Shown piece after piece: positions 28,776 to 39,627 of a stretch of 64,000 bases of DNA. This DNA comes from Acetomicrobium hydrogeniformans ATCC BAA-1850 (GTDB lineage: Bacteria > Synergistota > Synergistia > Synergistales > Acetomicrobiaceae). The position numbers were made by a program, and so were the translations under genes. The stretch is from positions 372,001 through 436,000 of the forward strand of contig NZ_ACJX03000001.1 in assembly GCF_000160455.2 (NCBI RefSeq), in the 5' to 3' direction. The notes under the pieces were generated by a model. That model did not search any database and had not been told where the DNA came from. It saw only the letters and a list, made by a program, of their open reading frames with translations. Each line of letters begins with the position of its first letter. Positions within the stretch are counted from its first letter, which is position 1.

Positions 28776-29876
28776 CTACACTACAAATAACTCCATGGGG
28801 ATTTCGGCAGTTAATCTTTCTGCTCCACTTTTAGTGATCAAATAATCGTCCTCTACCCTCATGCCTCCATAACCTTCCACATATACCCCCGGCTCGATGG
28901 TCACAACGTCTCCCTCTTCAAGTACATCCGTTGAATTGGATGCCAATCTCGGCATTTCGTGAACTTCAAGACCGATTCCGTGCCCCAGACTATGAATGAA
29001 AAAGTTAGCCATATCACCGTCGGCCAGGACATTTCTCGCAACCATGTCCACTTCCCTGCCCGTAACACCTGCTTTTAATCTCGATGCAGCTTCGACATGG
29101 GCCTTGCATAGTAAATCATGCATCTCAACCGCTTTGCTGGGGGGTGTTCCAAAAATAATATTTCTCGTGATATCCGAGACATAACCGGCAAACCTGGCAC
29201 CAAAATCCAATGTCGCCCATTCTCCAGATTGCCAGACTCTTGAGGTAGGCCTGCCATGCGGCAATGCCGACCTAATTCCGGAAGCCACGATAAAATCGAC
29301 ATTACCCCATCCGCCCTCCGCTCCAAGCATTTTCATTTCATACTCTAGCCTAGCAGCAACTTCGGTCTCTTTAATACCCGGCTTTAAATTGTCCAGCAAC
29401 TTTAAAAAAGCCCTGCCGGCAAGTTGGGCTGCAATTTTAATAAGCTCAATTTCTTCTTTGCATTTCTTACGCCTACATGAAGCAAAAACATCGCATATAT
29501 CGACCATCTCGAAGGCTGGTTTTTCAAATTTTAGATACAAACTAGTCGGAAGAGTTTTTGCGTTAAAACCGACTACTTCTGCCCCTAAATCTGCAAGCAG
29601 GGATTTCACAACTGAGACTAAATCCTGATCTTTTCTGTCCACAACTTTAAAGGGGGTTTGCTCCTTAGCCTGCAGAATATATCTCCCGTCGGTGATCAAT
29701 ACACATTCATTGCGGCTTTCCACCAGGGCTCCGCTGGTTCCGCGAAACCCGGAAAAATAGTAAAGATCTTCCCAACCCAACCCTTCAATATTAAATAAGA
29801 CTGAAGCATCGATACCTTTACTAAACAGCTTTCTCCACAAAACATTACTACGTTCCAGTAAAATCTTGCGATTCAT
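28776..29876 (-). CDS. Xaa-Pro peptidase, M24 family
   Basis: 366 residues, complete. The N-terminal creatinase-like domain (~1-130) is followed by the M24 catalytic domain with all five metal ligands visible: two Asp in [20 protein letters not shown], His in [16 protein letters not shown], Glu in [10 protein letters not shown] and Glu in [10 protein letters not shown]. The reaction is metal-dependent cleavage of X-Pro bonds at peptide N-termini in the cytoplasm. AGAGGT lies ~9 bases before the ATG. It is a paralogue of the partial gene at the left end of the window and is divergent from the chemoreceptor-like gene at 30063. Confidence 0.93.
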   Translation of the reverse strand: MNRKILLERSNVLWRKLFSKGIDASVLFNIEGLGWEDLYYFSGFRGTSGALVESRNECVLITDGRYILQAKEQTPFKVVDRKDQDLVSVVKSLLADLGAEVVGFNAKTLPTSLYLKFEKPAFEMVDICDVFASCRRKKCKEEIELIKIAAQLAGRAFLKLLDNLKPGIKETEVAARLEYEMKMLGAEGGWGNVDFIVASGIRSALPHGRPTSRVWQSGEWATLDFGARFAGYVSDITRNIIFGTPPSKAVEMHDLLCKAHVEAASRLKAGVTGREVDMVARNVLADGDMANFFIHSLGHGIGLEVHEMPRLASNSTDVLEEGDVVTIEPGVYVEGYGGMRVEDDYLITKSGAERLTAEIPMELFVV

Positions 29877-30062
29877 CGATTAATGACCTCTTTTCTAAGA
29901 ATTTTGCAATTAATGTCACAAAATGCCTTTCAAAGGATAACAAGGGGTTGGATTATAGGCAAGAAAAACTTTATACTAGTTACAGAGAATAGAGAGCAGC
30001 CTCAAGTGCCTGTTGATAATCAGCAGGCTACAAAATTTTTTATTGTTGAGGTGAAATGGCTC

Positions 30063-31988
30063 ATGACATTCGGAAAATTATGGTTAGAAAGCGTCATAGG
30101 CGTCGCTGTTTTGGAATTAGTGTTGCTTTTCCTGCCCTTTTCCAAAGTCATAGCAACCATAACCACAATAGCCGGCACCGCCGTTATTTTGTTCCTATTA
30201 TTTAAATTTCATAGCAAAAAGGATACCCCTTTAAGCACAGACAAACCAATGTTGCCGGCAACAACACGACAATCCTCTCGGGCAACAGATCAACAAAAAT
30301 CGAGTTTAGATGAAAAAGTTCACGATAATCTCTTTTCCGTAACAGAAACTATGGGATTTGATACACAGCAAGTTTCCTGGCTGTCGAAGGACACGATCAA
30401 AACCTTTGAACAGATCTCGAAGATCTTTGCCGAAATAGAGGAAGGCAGCCATCAAAATGCTGCTAGCACTCAGGAAATAACTGCCAGTATCAATGAGCTC
30501 TCAAATATATCTGCGAAGATGCGAAACGATATTTTAGGCATAGAAAATAACGCATCGGAAGCCACAAACATGTTACAACACAACAAAGATTCCTTGGAAA
30601 GTTTATCCCCTCTTTTAAACGAACTCATAACCTCTATTAAAAGCGCCTCCGATGATAACTTGAAGCTAGAGGAATCTTCAAAGAAGATCTACAAGATAGT
30701 AGAATATATTAATTCAATAGCTAAACAGACAAACCTCTTGGCACTCAATGCCTCTATAGAAGCGGCCAGAGCAGGCTCGGCTGGTAAGGGATTTTCTGTA
30801 GTATCATTAGAAATCAAAAAACTTGCCGACGAAACCAAAGAGTCCATCTCAGAAATTACTCCCATCATTAGTGAAATAAGCAACCGCGTATCAGCGTCAA
30901 ATAAAGCTATGGAATACTGTATAAACAAGCTTAAAGACGTAGAAACGGCTTCAGCCTCTTCAATTGAAATCATCTCCAAAATAGAACATTCCGTCAACAT
31001 GATTAAAAAAGCTTTAACCGACCTCACAGATATGTCATCTACGCAAATGAATGTGGTTTCGGAAATAGAAACAGCTTCCAATGCCATAGCAAAATCCGTG
31101 GAGGAAACATATAACACCGTAGTCAAGCTATCTAAGGATATCGAGATTCAAAAAGAAAAAAACGTGCAGCTGGCGCAGTTTAGCGACAAATTATCAGATA
31201 CCGCTTTAAACCTTCAAACCATCATGACAAAACTCAAAACCAATAAAGAAATAATATTTGGCGTAAATCCCTTTACCTCTCCAGATAACATAAGGCAAAT
31301 GTACGTTCCAATTCTCGAAAGGCTGTGCAACAATCTTGGGTACAAAGTCAGAACAATTATTGTCAAAGATTACGATGCTTTGATAGAGGCTATGGCAAAA
31401 AACATTATTGACATCGGATGGTTTTCGCCCTTTGCATATGTAACGGCACGGAAGAAAATTGGAATTAAACCTATAGCTACTCCAATGGTAAACGGAAAAG
31501 CTTCATATAAAGGCTACATAATTGCAAAAGCCTCCGGCGACATAAAATCATTGGAAGATTTGAAAGGCAAACACTTCGGTTACGTAGATCCAAAAAGTGC
31601 ATCCGGCTATCTTTATGCAAGACACATATTAAAATCCCATGGCCTCGACCCCGATAAACTTTTTGGCAAAGTTTCTTTTATGGGAACACATGACACTGTC
31701 ATTAAAGCCGTATTAAACGGTGAAATTGATGCCGGTGCGACCTTTAATGAAGCTATAGATTTAGCAAAGTCAAGAGGACTAAACATAAACGCACTGAGAA
31801 TAATAGCAGAAACTGAGGATATTCCAAAGGATGCTTTAGCTTGCAATCCAAACATGTCGGAGGAAATGATATCCTTATTACAAAAAGCCTTCATCGAATT
31901 TAAAGATTTCCAGGGCCTAAAAACCAACGTCAATGGATTTATAGCAAGCGACGATAAAAGATACGACGTGATAAGAGCTATTATGTAA
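30063..31988 (+). CDS. Chemoreceptor-like signalling protein with C-terminal PhnD-like binding domain
   Basis: 641 residues from ATG 30063 (GAGGTGA 8 bases upstream); the frame is open 60 codons further without a good site. Two closely spaced hydrophobic segments (~10-27 and ~30-52) form a membrane hairpin with almost no periplasmic loop and no HAMP. An MCP signalling domain follows (~100-395) with the hairpin-tip core [18 protein letters not shown] and [18 protein letters not shown]. The last ~235 residues are a PhnD-type phosphonate/phosphite-binding fold ([72 protein letters not shown]). With this topology the binding domain would be cytoplasmic. Predicted role: sensing an intracellular phosphonate-like or other anion and signalling to CheA/CheW. 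Unusual architecture; monocistronic. Confidence 0.85.
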   Translation: MTFGKLWLESVIGVAVLELVLLFLPFSKVIATITTIAGTAVILFLLFKFHSKKDTPLSTDKPMLPATTRQSSRATDQQKSSLDEKVHDNLFSVTETMGFDTQQVSWLSKDTIKTFEQISKIFAEIEEGSHQNAASTQEITASINELSNISAKMRNDILGIENNASEATNMLQHNKDSLESLSPLLNELITSIKSASDDNLKLEESSKKIYKIVEYINSIAKQTNLLALNASIEAARAGSAGKGFSVVSLEIKKLADETKESISEITPIISEISNRVSASNKAMEYCINKLKDVETASASSIEIISKIEHSVNMIKKALTDLTDMSSTQMNVVSEIETASNAIAKSVEETYNTVVKLSKDIEIQKEKNVQLAQFSDKLSDTALNLQTIMTKLKTNKEIIFGVNPFTSPDNIRQMYVPILERLCNNLGYKVRTIIVKDYDALIEAMAKNIIDIGWFSPFAYVTARKKIGIKPIATPMVNGKASYKGYIIAKASGDIKSLEDLKGKHFGYVDPKSASGYLYARHILKSHGLDPDKLFGKVSFMGTHDTVIKAVLNGEIDAGATFNEAIDLAKSRGLNINALRIIAETEDIPKDALACNPNMSEEMISLLQKAFIEFKDFQGLKTNVNGFIASDDKRYDVIRAIM

Positions 31989-32022
31989 TAGCTACAGGAC
32001 ATTATCTTGCATTTTAATTATA

Positions 32023-32811
32023 TTAACCATATAACACCAGTTGGGCTCTGTCGTTGAAAAAGGTCTTACTGCCCCAAACGACTAATATAAACACGGTAAA
32101 AGCAACGCTTGCCAGTATGGCAAACATGATTGCCATTTGATATTTAATCGCAGTAACGGCGGGAACACCCGATAGGATTTGCCCCGACATCATTCCCGGC
32201 AAAAAGACGATGCCCATTCCAACCATAGAATTGATCGTGGGCAGTATGGCCGCCGTGAAGGATTCGTTAACAATTTCTCTAGAGGCTCTTTCGGGAGTTG
32301 CTCCAAGCATGAGCGCTCCCTCTATTAGTTCCTTTTTATCATGAAACCCCCTAAGCAGGCGCTCTGCTCCCAAGGTGATGCCCGTCATCGAATTGCCAAT
32401 CAGCATTCCAGACAGCGGTATTACATATCTGGGCGAATACCAGGGCTTTACAGATAGAAGGACAAAAAAGAAAAATATCATAGTAATTATAGTACCAAAA
32501 GCCATACTGCAAGCTATTATACTGCGAAAACGCGGCGTCATATCGATTTTGACCCTTTGATAGATGTTTTGTACAGCAAAAGCCTCCATGATAGCCACAG
32601 CTGCCAGAGTCATCCACATCCTCTGAGAACCCAATATATAATCCAAAATGTAGCCCACAAGCACTAATTGGATGGTCATCCTCATAACGGCAATTAAAAG
32701 CTCGGTTTCTTTTTTTATGTAGCGTTGTCTGAGCATAACAAGGACAACAAGAATCAAAGCATATCCTGCCAATAAATTAAAAAACCCTATATCGACTACT
32801 CCCATCATCAT
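32023..32811 (-). CDS. fetB: FetB/YbbM-type ABC transporter permease (UPF0014)
   Basis: 262 residues from the ATG at 32811, 8 bases after GAGGAGGG. The open frame extends into the ATPase gene but those codons belong to the other frame. About seven membrane segments. The family core is visible: VIPLSGMLIGNSMTGITLGAERLLRGF, EGALMLGATPERASREIVNESFTAAILPTINSMVGMGIVFLPGMMSGQILSG. In E. coli the FetAB pair is linked to iron export and oxidative-stress resistance; here the substrate is inferred only from family. It starts one base after the ATPase stop, so the two are translationally coupled. Confidence 0.85.
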   Translation of the reverse strand: MMMGVVDIGFFNLLAGYALILVVLVMLRQRYIKKETELLIAVMRMTIQLVLVGYILDYILGSQRMWMTLAAVAIMEAFAVQNIYQRVKIDMTPRFRSIIACSMAFGTIITMIFFFFVLLSVKPWYSPRYVIPLSGMLIGNSMTGITLGAERLLRGFHDKKELIEGALMLGATPERASREIVNESFTAAILPTINSMVGMGIVFLPGMMSGQILSGVPAVTAIKYQMAIMFAILASVAFTVFILVVWGSKTFFNDRAQLVLYG

Positions 32812-32812
32812 T

Positions 32813-33454
32813 TTATAAGCCCTCCTCTGCCACAACTCCGCCGCCTTGTATTGTAACTGCAACATCGGCAAAACGTTGGGCAATACTTTTAGAATGCACA
32901 ACCATTATCAAAGTTCTTGTCTTCCCCTTTGCGAACTCCACAACGCTTTCGATGACCCTTTCCTCCGTCCCCTCATCAAGAGCGGATGTGGGTTCGTCCA
33001 GCAATATGACCTCTGGTTCTAAAAGCATTATTCTAGCCAATGCCAGGCGCTGTTTTTCTCCGCCAGAAAGAGTTGAAGCAATAGTCGAAAGAGGTTTATC
33101 CAGCTGTGCCAACCTCAGGATTTCGGATAAAACATCGTCTCTTACTTTGTCTTTTTCTGCAAATTCAAGCCCTATTAAAAGATTATCCTTCACGCTTCCG
33201 GAAAAAACAGTAGGATTTTGAGGAAGCATTACCACTTCCCTGCGAAGCTGGATTGGATCTATGTCTTCAATGTTACGACCTTTATAAAATATCGAACCTT
33301 CATCAGGAGAAATCAGATTATTAAGAAGACGCAACAGCGTTGTCTTTCCGCTTCCGCTTTCACCTATTATGCAAGTTATTTTAGCCTCGGGTATTTGTAA
33401 TTTGTCGATTTTTAAAATGTCTTTATATTGGACTTGTTCCAATTGAAAAGCCAT
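32813..33454 (-). CDS. fetA: ABC transporter ATP-binding protein, FetA-like
   Basis: 213 residues with a complete ATPase core: Walker A GESGSGKTTL (~33-42), Q-loop MLPQNPTVFSGSV, signature LSGGEKQRLALARIM, Walker B VILLDEPTSALDE and an H-loop His in MVVHSK. It works with the FetB-like permease encoded directly downstream. AAGGAAG lies 8 bases before the ATG. A PadR-family regulator gene lies 26 bases upstream on the same strand. The short length is normal for FetA. Confidence 0.88.
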   Translation of the reverse strand: MAFQLEQVQYKDILKIDKLQIPEAKITCIIGESGSGKTTLLRLLNNLISPDEGSIFYKGRNIEDIDPIQLRREVVMLPQNPTVFSGSVKDNLLIGLEFAEKDKVRDDVLSEILRLAQLDKPLSTIASTLSGGEKQRLALARIMLLEPEVILLDEPTSALDEGTEERVIESVVEFAKGKTRTLIMVVHSKSIAQRFADVAVTIQGGGVVAEEGL

Positions 33455-33480
33455 TTAAATTCTTCCTTTCGTTTTTAAAA

Positions 33481-33774
33481 TTAAAGCACTTCTTCGACCA
33501 ATTCACGAAGTTTACCTATTGCTTGATTCAACACATCTGATCCTTTCTCGGTTATCGTATAGTATTTTCTCACTTTGCCGTTCACCACTTTAGATTCGCA
33601 TCTTAAATATCCATCCCTTGTCATCAAATGTAGCGTTGGATAAATCGTGCCAGGACTAAACCGATATCCGTGTCGTTCGAGCTCCTCGATTACCCATAAC
33701 CCATAGATAGGTCCCTTGCTAGCGTGATGAAGAATGTGAATTTTTACAAACCCCAAAAAAAGGCTACGAAGCAT
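33481..33774 (-). CDS. PadR family transcriptional regulator
   Basis: 97 residues. Typical PadR winged helix: LFLGFVKIHILHHASKGPIYGLWVIEELERHGYRFSPGTIYPTLHLMTRDGYLRCES, then GKVRKYYTITEKGSDVLNQA. It has only the DNA-binding core and the first dimerisation helix. First gene of the padR-fetA-fetB run, so it probably controls that exporter and itself. GGAGG lies 9 bases before the ATG, and a dyad operator candidate lies just upstream. Confidence 0.9.
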   Translation of the reverse strand: MLRSLFLGFVKIHILHHASKGPIYGLWVIEELERHGYRFSPGTIYPTLHLMTRDGYLRCESKVVNGKVRKYYTITEKGSDVLNQAIGKLRELVEEVL

Positions 33775-33787
33775 AAATATCGGCCTC

Positions 33788-33808
33788 CAATATCGATAAT
33801 TAATATTG
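33788..33808. promoter_or_regulatory. Candidate PadR operator
   Basis: Inverted repeat CAATAT-N9-ATATTG, 14-34 bases before the padR start. Location and symmetry suit an autoregulatory site, but PadR operators vary and the match to a known consensus is loose. Confidence 0.35.
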
Positions 33809-33911
33809 AAATCATTTTACATAAATGCTCAGCTTGACGCAACATCTAAAATTAAAATGCATTCCTGCAAAAGGTATTCCCTATCATTTTTGACAACATT
33901 TTTAGGCACAC

Positions 33912-33943
33912 AAAAGGCGCGCTTTTTAAAAAGCGCGCCTTTT
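33912..33943. terminator. Palindromic hairpin between padR and the CRISPR array
   Basis: Perfect 32-base palindrome made of AAAAGGCGCGCTTTTT and its complement. It has A-run and T-run flanks, so it can terminate on either strand. No protein gene converges on it from the right; only the CRISPR array, read on the minus strand, does. It therefore probably ends the pre-crRNA transcript before padR-fetAB. Confidence 0.75.
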
Positions 33944-34172
33944 CAACTTTATCCTTCTGGATTTCATTAGCATAAGTCACTAAGCATTTTTCCTGGTCAC
34001 CTTTTCTTCTGTCGTTCACGAAACATCGCTACAACCATTAAGCTTATTATGTGCGCATTAAACTACCAAAGTGAAGCTAGCAATGAGACAATGCACAGCG
34101 AAATTTTTTTTCATCTTATAGGAAGGCTACTAATCCATCTACTGCTCTTTTAATATTAATGGGAATAAACTC
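33944..34172. other. Leader-distal flank of the CRISPR array
   Basis: About 230 bases with no gene, no repeat copy beyond the degenerate one at 34173, and no recognisable remnant. Confidence 0.5.
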
Positions 34173-37100
34173 ACTTCAATCCCTCATAGGTAAGCTACAA
34201 ACACATGGAGCATGCTACCTTAGAAGGTGGCAAGTTCGTTTCAATCCCTCATAGGTAAGCTACAAACGCCAGCTTGCAACCAGGGTCAAACCCCCATGTT
34301 AACGTTTCAATCCCTCATAGGTAAGCTACAAACTTCAACGAAGATAGAAGACATGCCGACTCGTTATAGTTTCAATCCCTCATAGGTAAGCTACAAACTT
34401 ACCTCTGCCTCAATTTTTGTCGACACTCGACCGCCCTGGTTTCAATCCCTCATAGGTAAGCTACAAACTTAACATGAAAGTATTAGCAACATACGAAGTC
34501 CAAGTTTCAATCCCTCATAGGTAAGCTACAAACGTAACTTGCCCACAGGACACCAGACCACTGTAGCTACGTTTCAATCCCTCATAGGTAAGCTACAAAC
34601 TTGAGACCACGGGGCTTCAAAACATAAAGCTAGACGAGTTTCAATCCCTCATAGGTAAGCTACAAACACGAACGAGGTGCAAAACCGTCTATCAAAGGCA
34701 CATGTTTCAATCCCTCATAGGTAAGCTACAAACGCCAGCTTGCAACCAGGGTCAAACCCCCATGTTAACGTTTCAATCCCTCATAGGTAAGCTACAAACT
34801 TCAACGAAGATAGAAGACATGCCGACTCGTTATAGTTTCAATCCCTCATAGGTAAGCTACAAACAAGATGAAGATAATTGGGATAATTGTTGGGAGAATG
34901 ATGTTTCAATCCCTCATAGGTAAGCTACAAACTCATCATTTAATTTAGATAAAAATCTTGATAAAACTTGTTTCAATCCCTCATAGGTAAGCTACAAACT
35001 TTGAGAAATATTCAATCTGATATAGTTTTATAATAAGTTTCAATCCCTCATAGGTAAGCTACAAACGGTGTGAGTACTACGACGAATATACTTTGAAAGA
35101 TGTGTTTCAATCCCTCATAGGTAAGCTACAAACAACCACAAATAGCAGGCGGAAGGAAGCAAAAACTAAAAGTTTCAATCCCTCATAGGTAAGCTACAAA
35201 CTTTGAAAAGCACGTATGATCTCGTTATGCCAATCCTCGTTTCAATCCCTCATAGGTAAGCTACAAACTGTCTAATAAGTATTTTGTATACTAAAAACGG
35301 AAGGGTTTCAATCCCTCATAGGTAAGCTACAAACTTAAACTACATGCGTCGATAATGTATTGCGGGTTTAGTTTCAATCCCTCATAGGTAAGCTACAAAC
35401 CGTTGTCGTACCCTGTACCAGAAGAAGAAAATTAAAAGTTTCAATCCCTCATAGGTAAGCTACAAACCCTTGATATTAATGTTCTGCAGCAGCCTATCTT
35501 AAAGTTTCAATCCCTCATAGGTAAGCTACAAACTCGACTTCATCTTCAGCAATGTAATCGGGCAATATCGTTTCAATCCCTCATAGGTAAGCTACAAACA
35601 TGGTACGACAGAATATATATATGTCGCTGGATATTAGTTTCAATCCCTCATAGGTAAGCTACAAACGAGTAAGTAAAAAACTTATTGAAGTGTTGAAATA
35701 GTTTCAATCCCTCATAGGTAAGCTACAAACTTTGAAATGGATAGAATTTTGACTAACCTTATAAAAGGGTTTCAATCCCTCATAGGTAAGCTACAAACTC
35801 GATTGTGTTTTCAGCAATGAGATAATAGATGTTAAGTTTCAATCCCTCATAGGTAAGCTACAAACCAGGGTTTCGGATGCTTCGTTAAGTTATCTCCAAT
35901 GTTTCAATCCCTCATAGGTAAGCTACAAACACTTCACCTTTCAAACTAATCCTGCTGACAACAAGAGTTTCAATCCCTCATAGGTAAGCTACAAACTTAA
36001 TTTTAACAGGTACACCTATCTCGCAAGGATATGGTTTCAATCCCTCATAGGTAAGCTACAAACAGGCGGAGAATGTAACTGCTATTATTGGAGACAATTT
36101 GTTTCAATCCCTCATAGGTAAGCTACAAACATGGGTTATTAAATCGCTTAGGCAGCAATATAAGCAAGGTTTCAATCCCTCATAGGTAAGCTACAAACCA
36201 CCCCTTTACGCTGCAAAAAGCGTCTCAAGATATTGGTTTCAATCCCTCATAGGTAAGCTACAAACGAACGCTAATAGCTTGCGCTTCCTACAAGATGCGA
36301 AGGTTTCAATCCCTCATAGGTAAGCTACAAACGAATTACGTAAAAAATCACAAATAGAGTCAACCAGATCAAGTTTCAATCCCTCATAGGTAAGCTACAA
36401 ACTTGGGCCAGACCCGAAACCATACACGATTGATACTACGTTTCAATCCCTCATAGGTAAGCTACAAACATGTACCAACATAAGTAACCCCATCCATTTG
36501 TATGCGGTTTCAATCCCTCATAGGTAAGCTACAAACTCCGCATCTGTCTTGCACATGACTCCTGCTAACTGAGGTTTCAATCCCTCATAGGTAAGCTACA
36601 AACGTATGCTCCTTGCTCTGGACCAAGCATGACTTCATGTTTCAATCCCTCATAGGTAAGCTACAAACTGGGATGTCGCAAGAGGACATTGAGAACGTTC
36701 TCAGTTTCAATCCCTCATAGGTAAGCTACAAACCTGTGAAGGCTTCTCCGCTTGTGTGCTTTACTGTCAGTTTCAATCCCTCATAGGTAAGCTACAAACG
36801 ACGTGATGTTCTCACAGGAGCGATGGCAGAGCACGGTTTCAATCCCTCATAGGTAAGCTACAAACCTCGTTACTGGATTCTTAGGATGATTCTTGTTCCA
36901 CGGTTTCAATCCCTCATAGGTAAGCTACAAACCTGCTACCCCATATTGTTTCCCTATTTCCTCAGCAGGTTTCAATCCCTCATAGGTAAGCTACAAACTA
37001 CACAATGCCGTTCATTCCGTCTTCGACGGACTTTGTTTCAATCCCTCATAGGTAAGCTACAAACCGCTTTTTCGTTGCAATTCATGAGCGGCATGAGACG

Positions 37101-39451
37101 AGTTTCAATCCCTCATAGGTAAGCTACAAACGAGGTGCAGCAGGTAAGCATTGGAGCTTGCATTACGAGTTTCAATCCCTCATAGGTAAGCTACAAACAA
37201 AATAAAGAAAATGCTTGACTCTTCAAATAAAGAAGTTTCAATCCCTCATAGGTAAGCTACAAACGCCCAAGTGACCCATTACTTCATGCATATTTCTATT
37301 GTTTCAATCCCTCATAGGTAAGCTACAAACGTTAAAGAAACTTCATGATGAGTATGGGGTCGACGTGGTTTCAATCCCTCATAGGTAAGCTACAAACGAT
37401 TTAGAACCCACTTCTTACCGTCCCATACATGGTGTTTCAATCCCTCATAGGTAAGCTACAAACTAAAAATCTATGATCCCACGTATACCCCCTCATTATG
37501 TTTCAATCCCTCATAGGTAAGCTACAAACTGAATTGAGGATCACTCCAACAGGAAAATCAGTTTGCGTTTCAATCCCTCATAGGTAAGCTACAAACAAGC
37601 TTACCATCAGACCTAACAACCCACAATACACTCCAGTTTCAATCCCTCATAGGTAAGCTACAAACCTAGCAAGTTGACTACAGTATCTATCTTGCCCTTA
37701 GTTTCAATCCCTCATAGGTAAGCTACAAACTCCATCCTTTAGTTTTTGCTGAATTTAGTGTGCTAGGTTTCAATCCCTCATAGGTAAGCTACAAACCGAC
37801 ATGGTATCGATAGAATACTGTATCTTAACCTCGTTTCAATCCCTCATAGGTAAGCTACAAACGATTTCTGGGGCTTCGGTTCTTTTTGTTCAGAAATTGT
37901 TTCAATCCCTCATAGGTAAGCTACAAACATCAAGAGCTTCTCCTGCTGTATCTCCACAACCTCAGTTTCAATCCCTCATAGGTAAGCTACAAACATCTTG
38001 CATCTCTCACAGAAGCAGCTATAGCATCTAGTTTCAATCCCTCATAGGTAAGCTACAAACTCTGATGCATCATTAAGTTACTTGCAGTCAGACGAGCGTT
38101 TCAATCCCTCATAGGTAAGCTACAAACTGGAATGAATGGTACAGGCTGAAGGCTTTGCATTTGTTTCAATCCCTCATAGGTAAGCTACAAACTTAAGCGT
38201 GCCATTTTCCTGGAGATGACCATGACAAGTTTCAATCCCTCATAGGTAAGCTACAAACCCAAGCGGAGAAAACCAGTATGTTTCAGCGTGTCAGTTTCAA
38301 TCCCTCATAGGTAAGCTACAAACTAGAGAAGGCAGCCGCCGAGGAACGTAAGCGTCTCGGTTTCAATCCCTCATAGGTAAGCTACAAACGGAGGGAAGGG
38401 TAACATTTATACACAGGGCACTTACGTTTCAATCCCTCATAGGTAAGCTACAAACGAAAATTATGATATACCAATTCTCTTTGAAAAAAACAGTTTCAAT
38501 CCCTCATAGGTAAGCTACAAACTCTTCCAGCTTTTTCTTTTCCTCGTCTACTTTCTTCGTTTCAATCCCTCATAGGTAAGCTACAAACATTGCATGACCT
38601 TGTTCTTCGCTGTGTTGAAGAAGAGTTTCAATCCCTCATAGGTAAGCTACAAACCTGTTTGATCCAATCTACAAGCGTTGTGTATCATGAGTTTCAATCC
38701 CTCATAGGTAAGCTACAAACAATTGCATGACCTTGTTCTTCGCTGTGTTGAAGAAGAGTTTCAATCCCTCATAGGTAAGCTACAAACATCTCTGCCATAC
38801 ATCCTCACCACTTTTCCAGCACGCGTTTCAATCCCTCATAGGTAAGCTACAAACAAGAGTTAGCTAAGAAACTGCCGAAACTTTATAGTAGTTTCAATCC
38901 CTCATAGGTAAGCTACAAACTTGTAGCAAACTTTCATGCAAAACTTGGACGTCAACCGTTTCAATCCCTCATAGGTAAGCTACAAACTGATGTCTAATAT
39001 AAGCGTAGATGAACTCAAAAAAAGTTTCAATCCCTCATAGGTAAGCTACAAACCTGTTCTCAATTCAATGGGAGCAGCTAGCTTTATCGCGTTTCAATCC
39101 CTCATAGGTAAGCTACAAACTCATGGTACGTGGTAAAAGTAGGACACGAGAATACAGTTTCAATCCCTCATAGGTAAGCTACAAACAAATTGGTATGGTC
39201 ACAAAAGGCGAAGCAACTTTTCGTTTCAATCCCTCATAGGTAAGCTACAAACTCGCATATCAGAAGAACTAGCACGTGAATTCAAGTCAGTTTCAATCCC
39301 TCATAGGTAAGCTACAAACCTATTGCTATTAACGATAGATGAATAAAGCTCCACTGTTTCAATCCCTCATAGGTAAGCTACAAACCAAAGCCGAAGGCAT
39401 CTAAGTTGAAGACCACTTCCGGTTTCAATCCCTCATAGGTAAGCTACAAAC
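34173..39451 (-). CRISPR. CRISPR array, 80 repeats of 30 bp and 79 spacers
   Basis: Repeats of 30 bp read GTTTCAATCCCTCAT followed by AGGTAAGCTACAAAC on the plus strand. Spacers are about 34-38 bases. I counted 80 repeats starting at 34173, 34238, 34304 and so on to 39422. On the minus strand the repeat ends in ATTGAAAC, the usual 8-base 5' handle of type I-B/III crRNAs, so the array is read leftwards from a leader beside cas2. Two facts agree: the leftmost repeat (34173-34202) has AC instead of GT at its first two positions, typical of the leader-distal end, and the cas genes lie on the right on the same strand. A two-spacer block at 34268-34368 recurs exactly at 34734-34834. Spacers at 38589 and 38721 differ only by one extra end base. 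Both effector modules probably use this single array. Confidence 0.98.
34268..34834. repeat. Duplicated two-spacer block inside the CRISPR array
   Basis: The 101 bases at 34268-34368 (36-nt spacer, repeat, 35-nt spacer) are identical to 34734-34834. The copies begin 466 bases apart, seven repeat-spacer units. This is most simply explained by recombination between repeats rather than two independent acquisitions in the same order. Confidence 0.95.
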
Positions 39452-39627
39452 CAATTTCATATTCTATGGTTGTCATGATTATAGGATGTTAGCAATGGGG
39501 AGTCAAATCGCTTTTTCGTAATAAAGGAATGTGATCATCACTAAGAAGAACATCAATTTTAGGCTGTGTCGATCCCTTGGTGTTTTTGCACTATCGGAGG
39601 TCGACAAAATTTATATCATCATAATAT
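39452..39627 (-). promoter_or_regulatory. CRISPR leader
   Basis: 176 bases between the first repeat on the transcription side and the cas2 stop. AT-rich, no gene. A direct repeat TTATATCAT occurs at 39611-39619 and 39628-39636, the second copy reaching into the end of cas2. Function as leader/promoter is inferred from position and from the degenerate repeat at the opposite end. Confidence 0.75.

Noticed and set aside
29883-30062. 60-codon N-terminal extension of the PhnD-domain chemoreceptor
   Set aside because: No ribosome binding site near the first ATG and no conserved sequence; GAGGTGA precedes ATG 30063 at the right distance.
33944-34172. Mobile element as the source of the CRISPR locus
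   Set aside because: No transposase, integrase, terminal inverted repeats or tRNA attachment site was found on either flank (33944-34172 and 59056-59595).
36886-38031. Open frames of 76-78 residues inside the CRISPR array with repeated SLIGKLQT segments
   Set aside because: They are translations of the repeat itself and of spacers; there is no ribosome binding site and they lie antisense to the crRNA direction.
34141-39627. Transcription of the array in the plus direction
   Set aside because: The ATTGAAAC handle, the degenerate repeat at the left end and the leader next to cas2 all point to minus-strand transcription.
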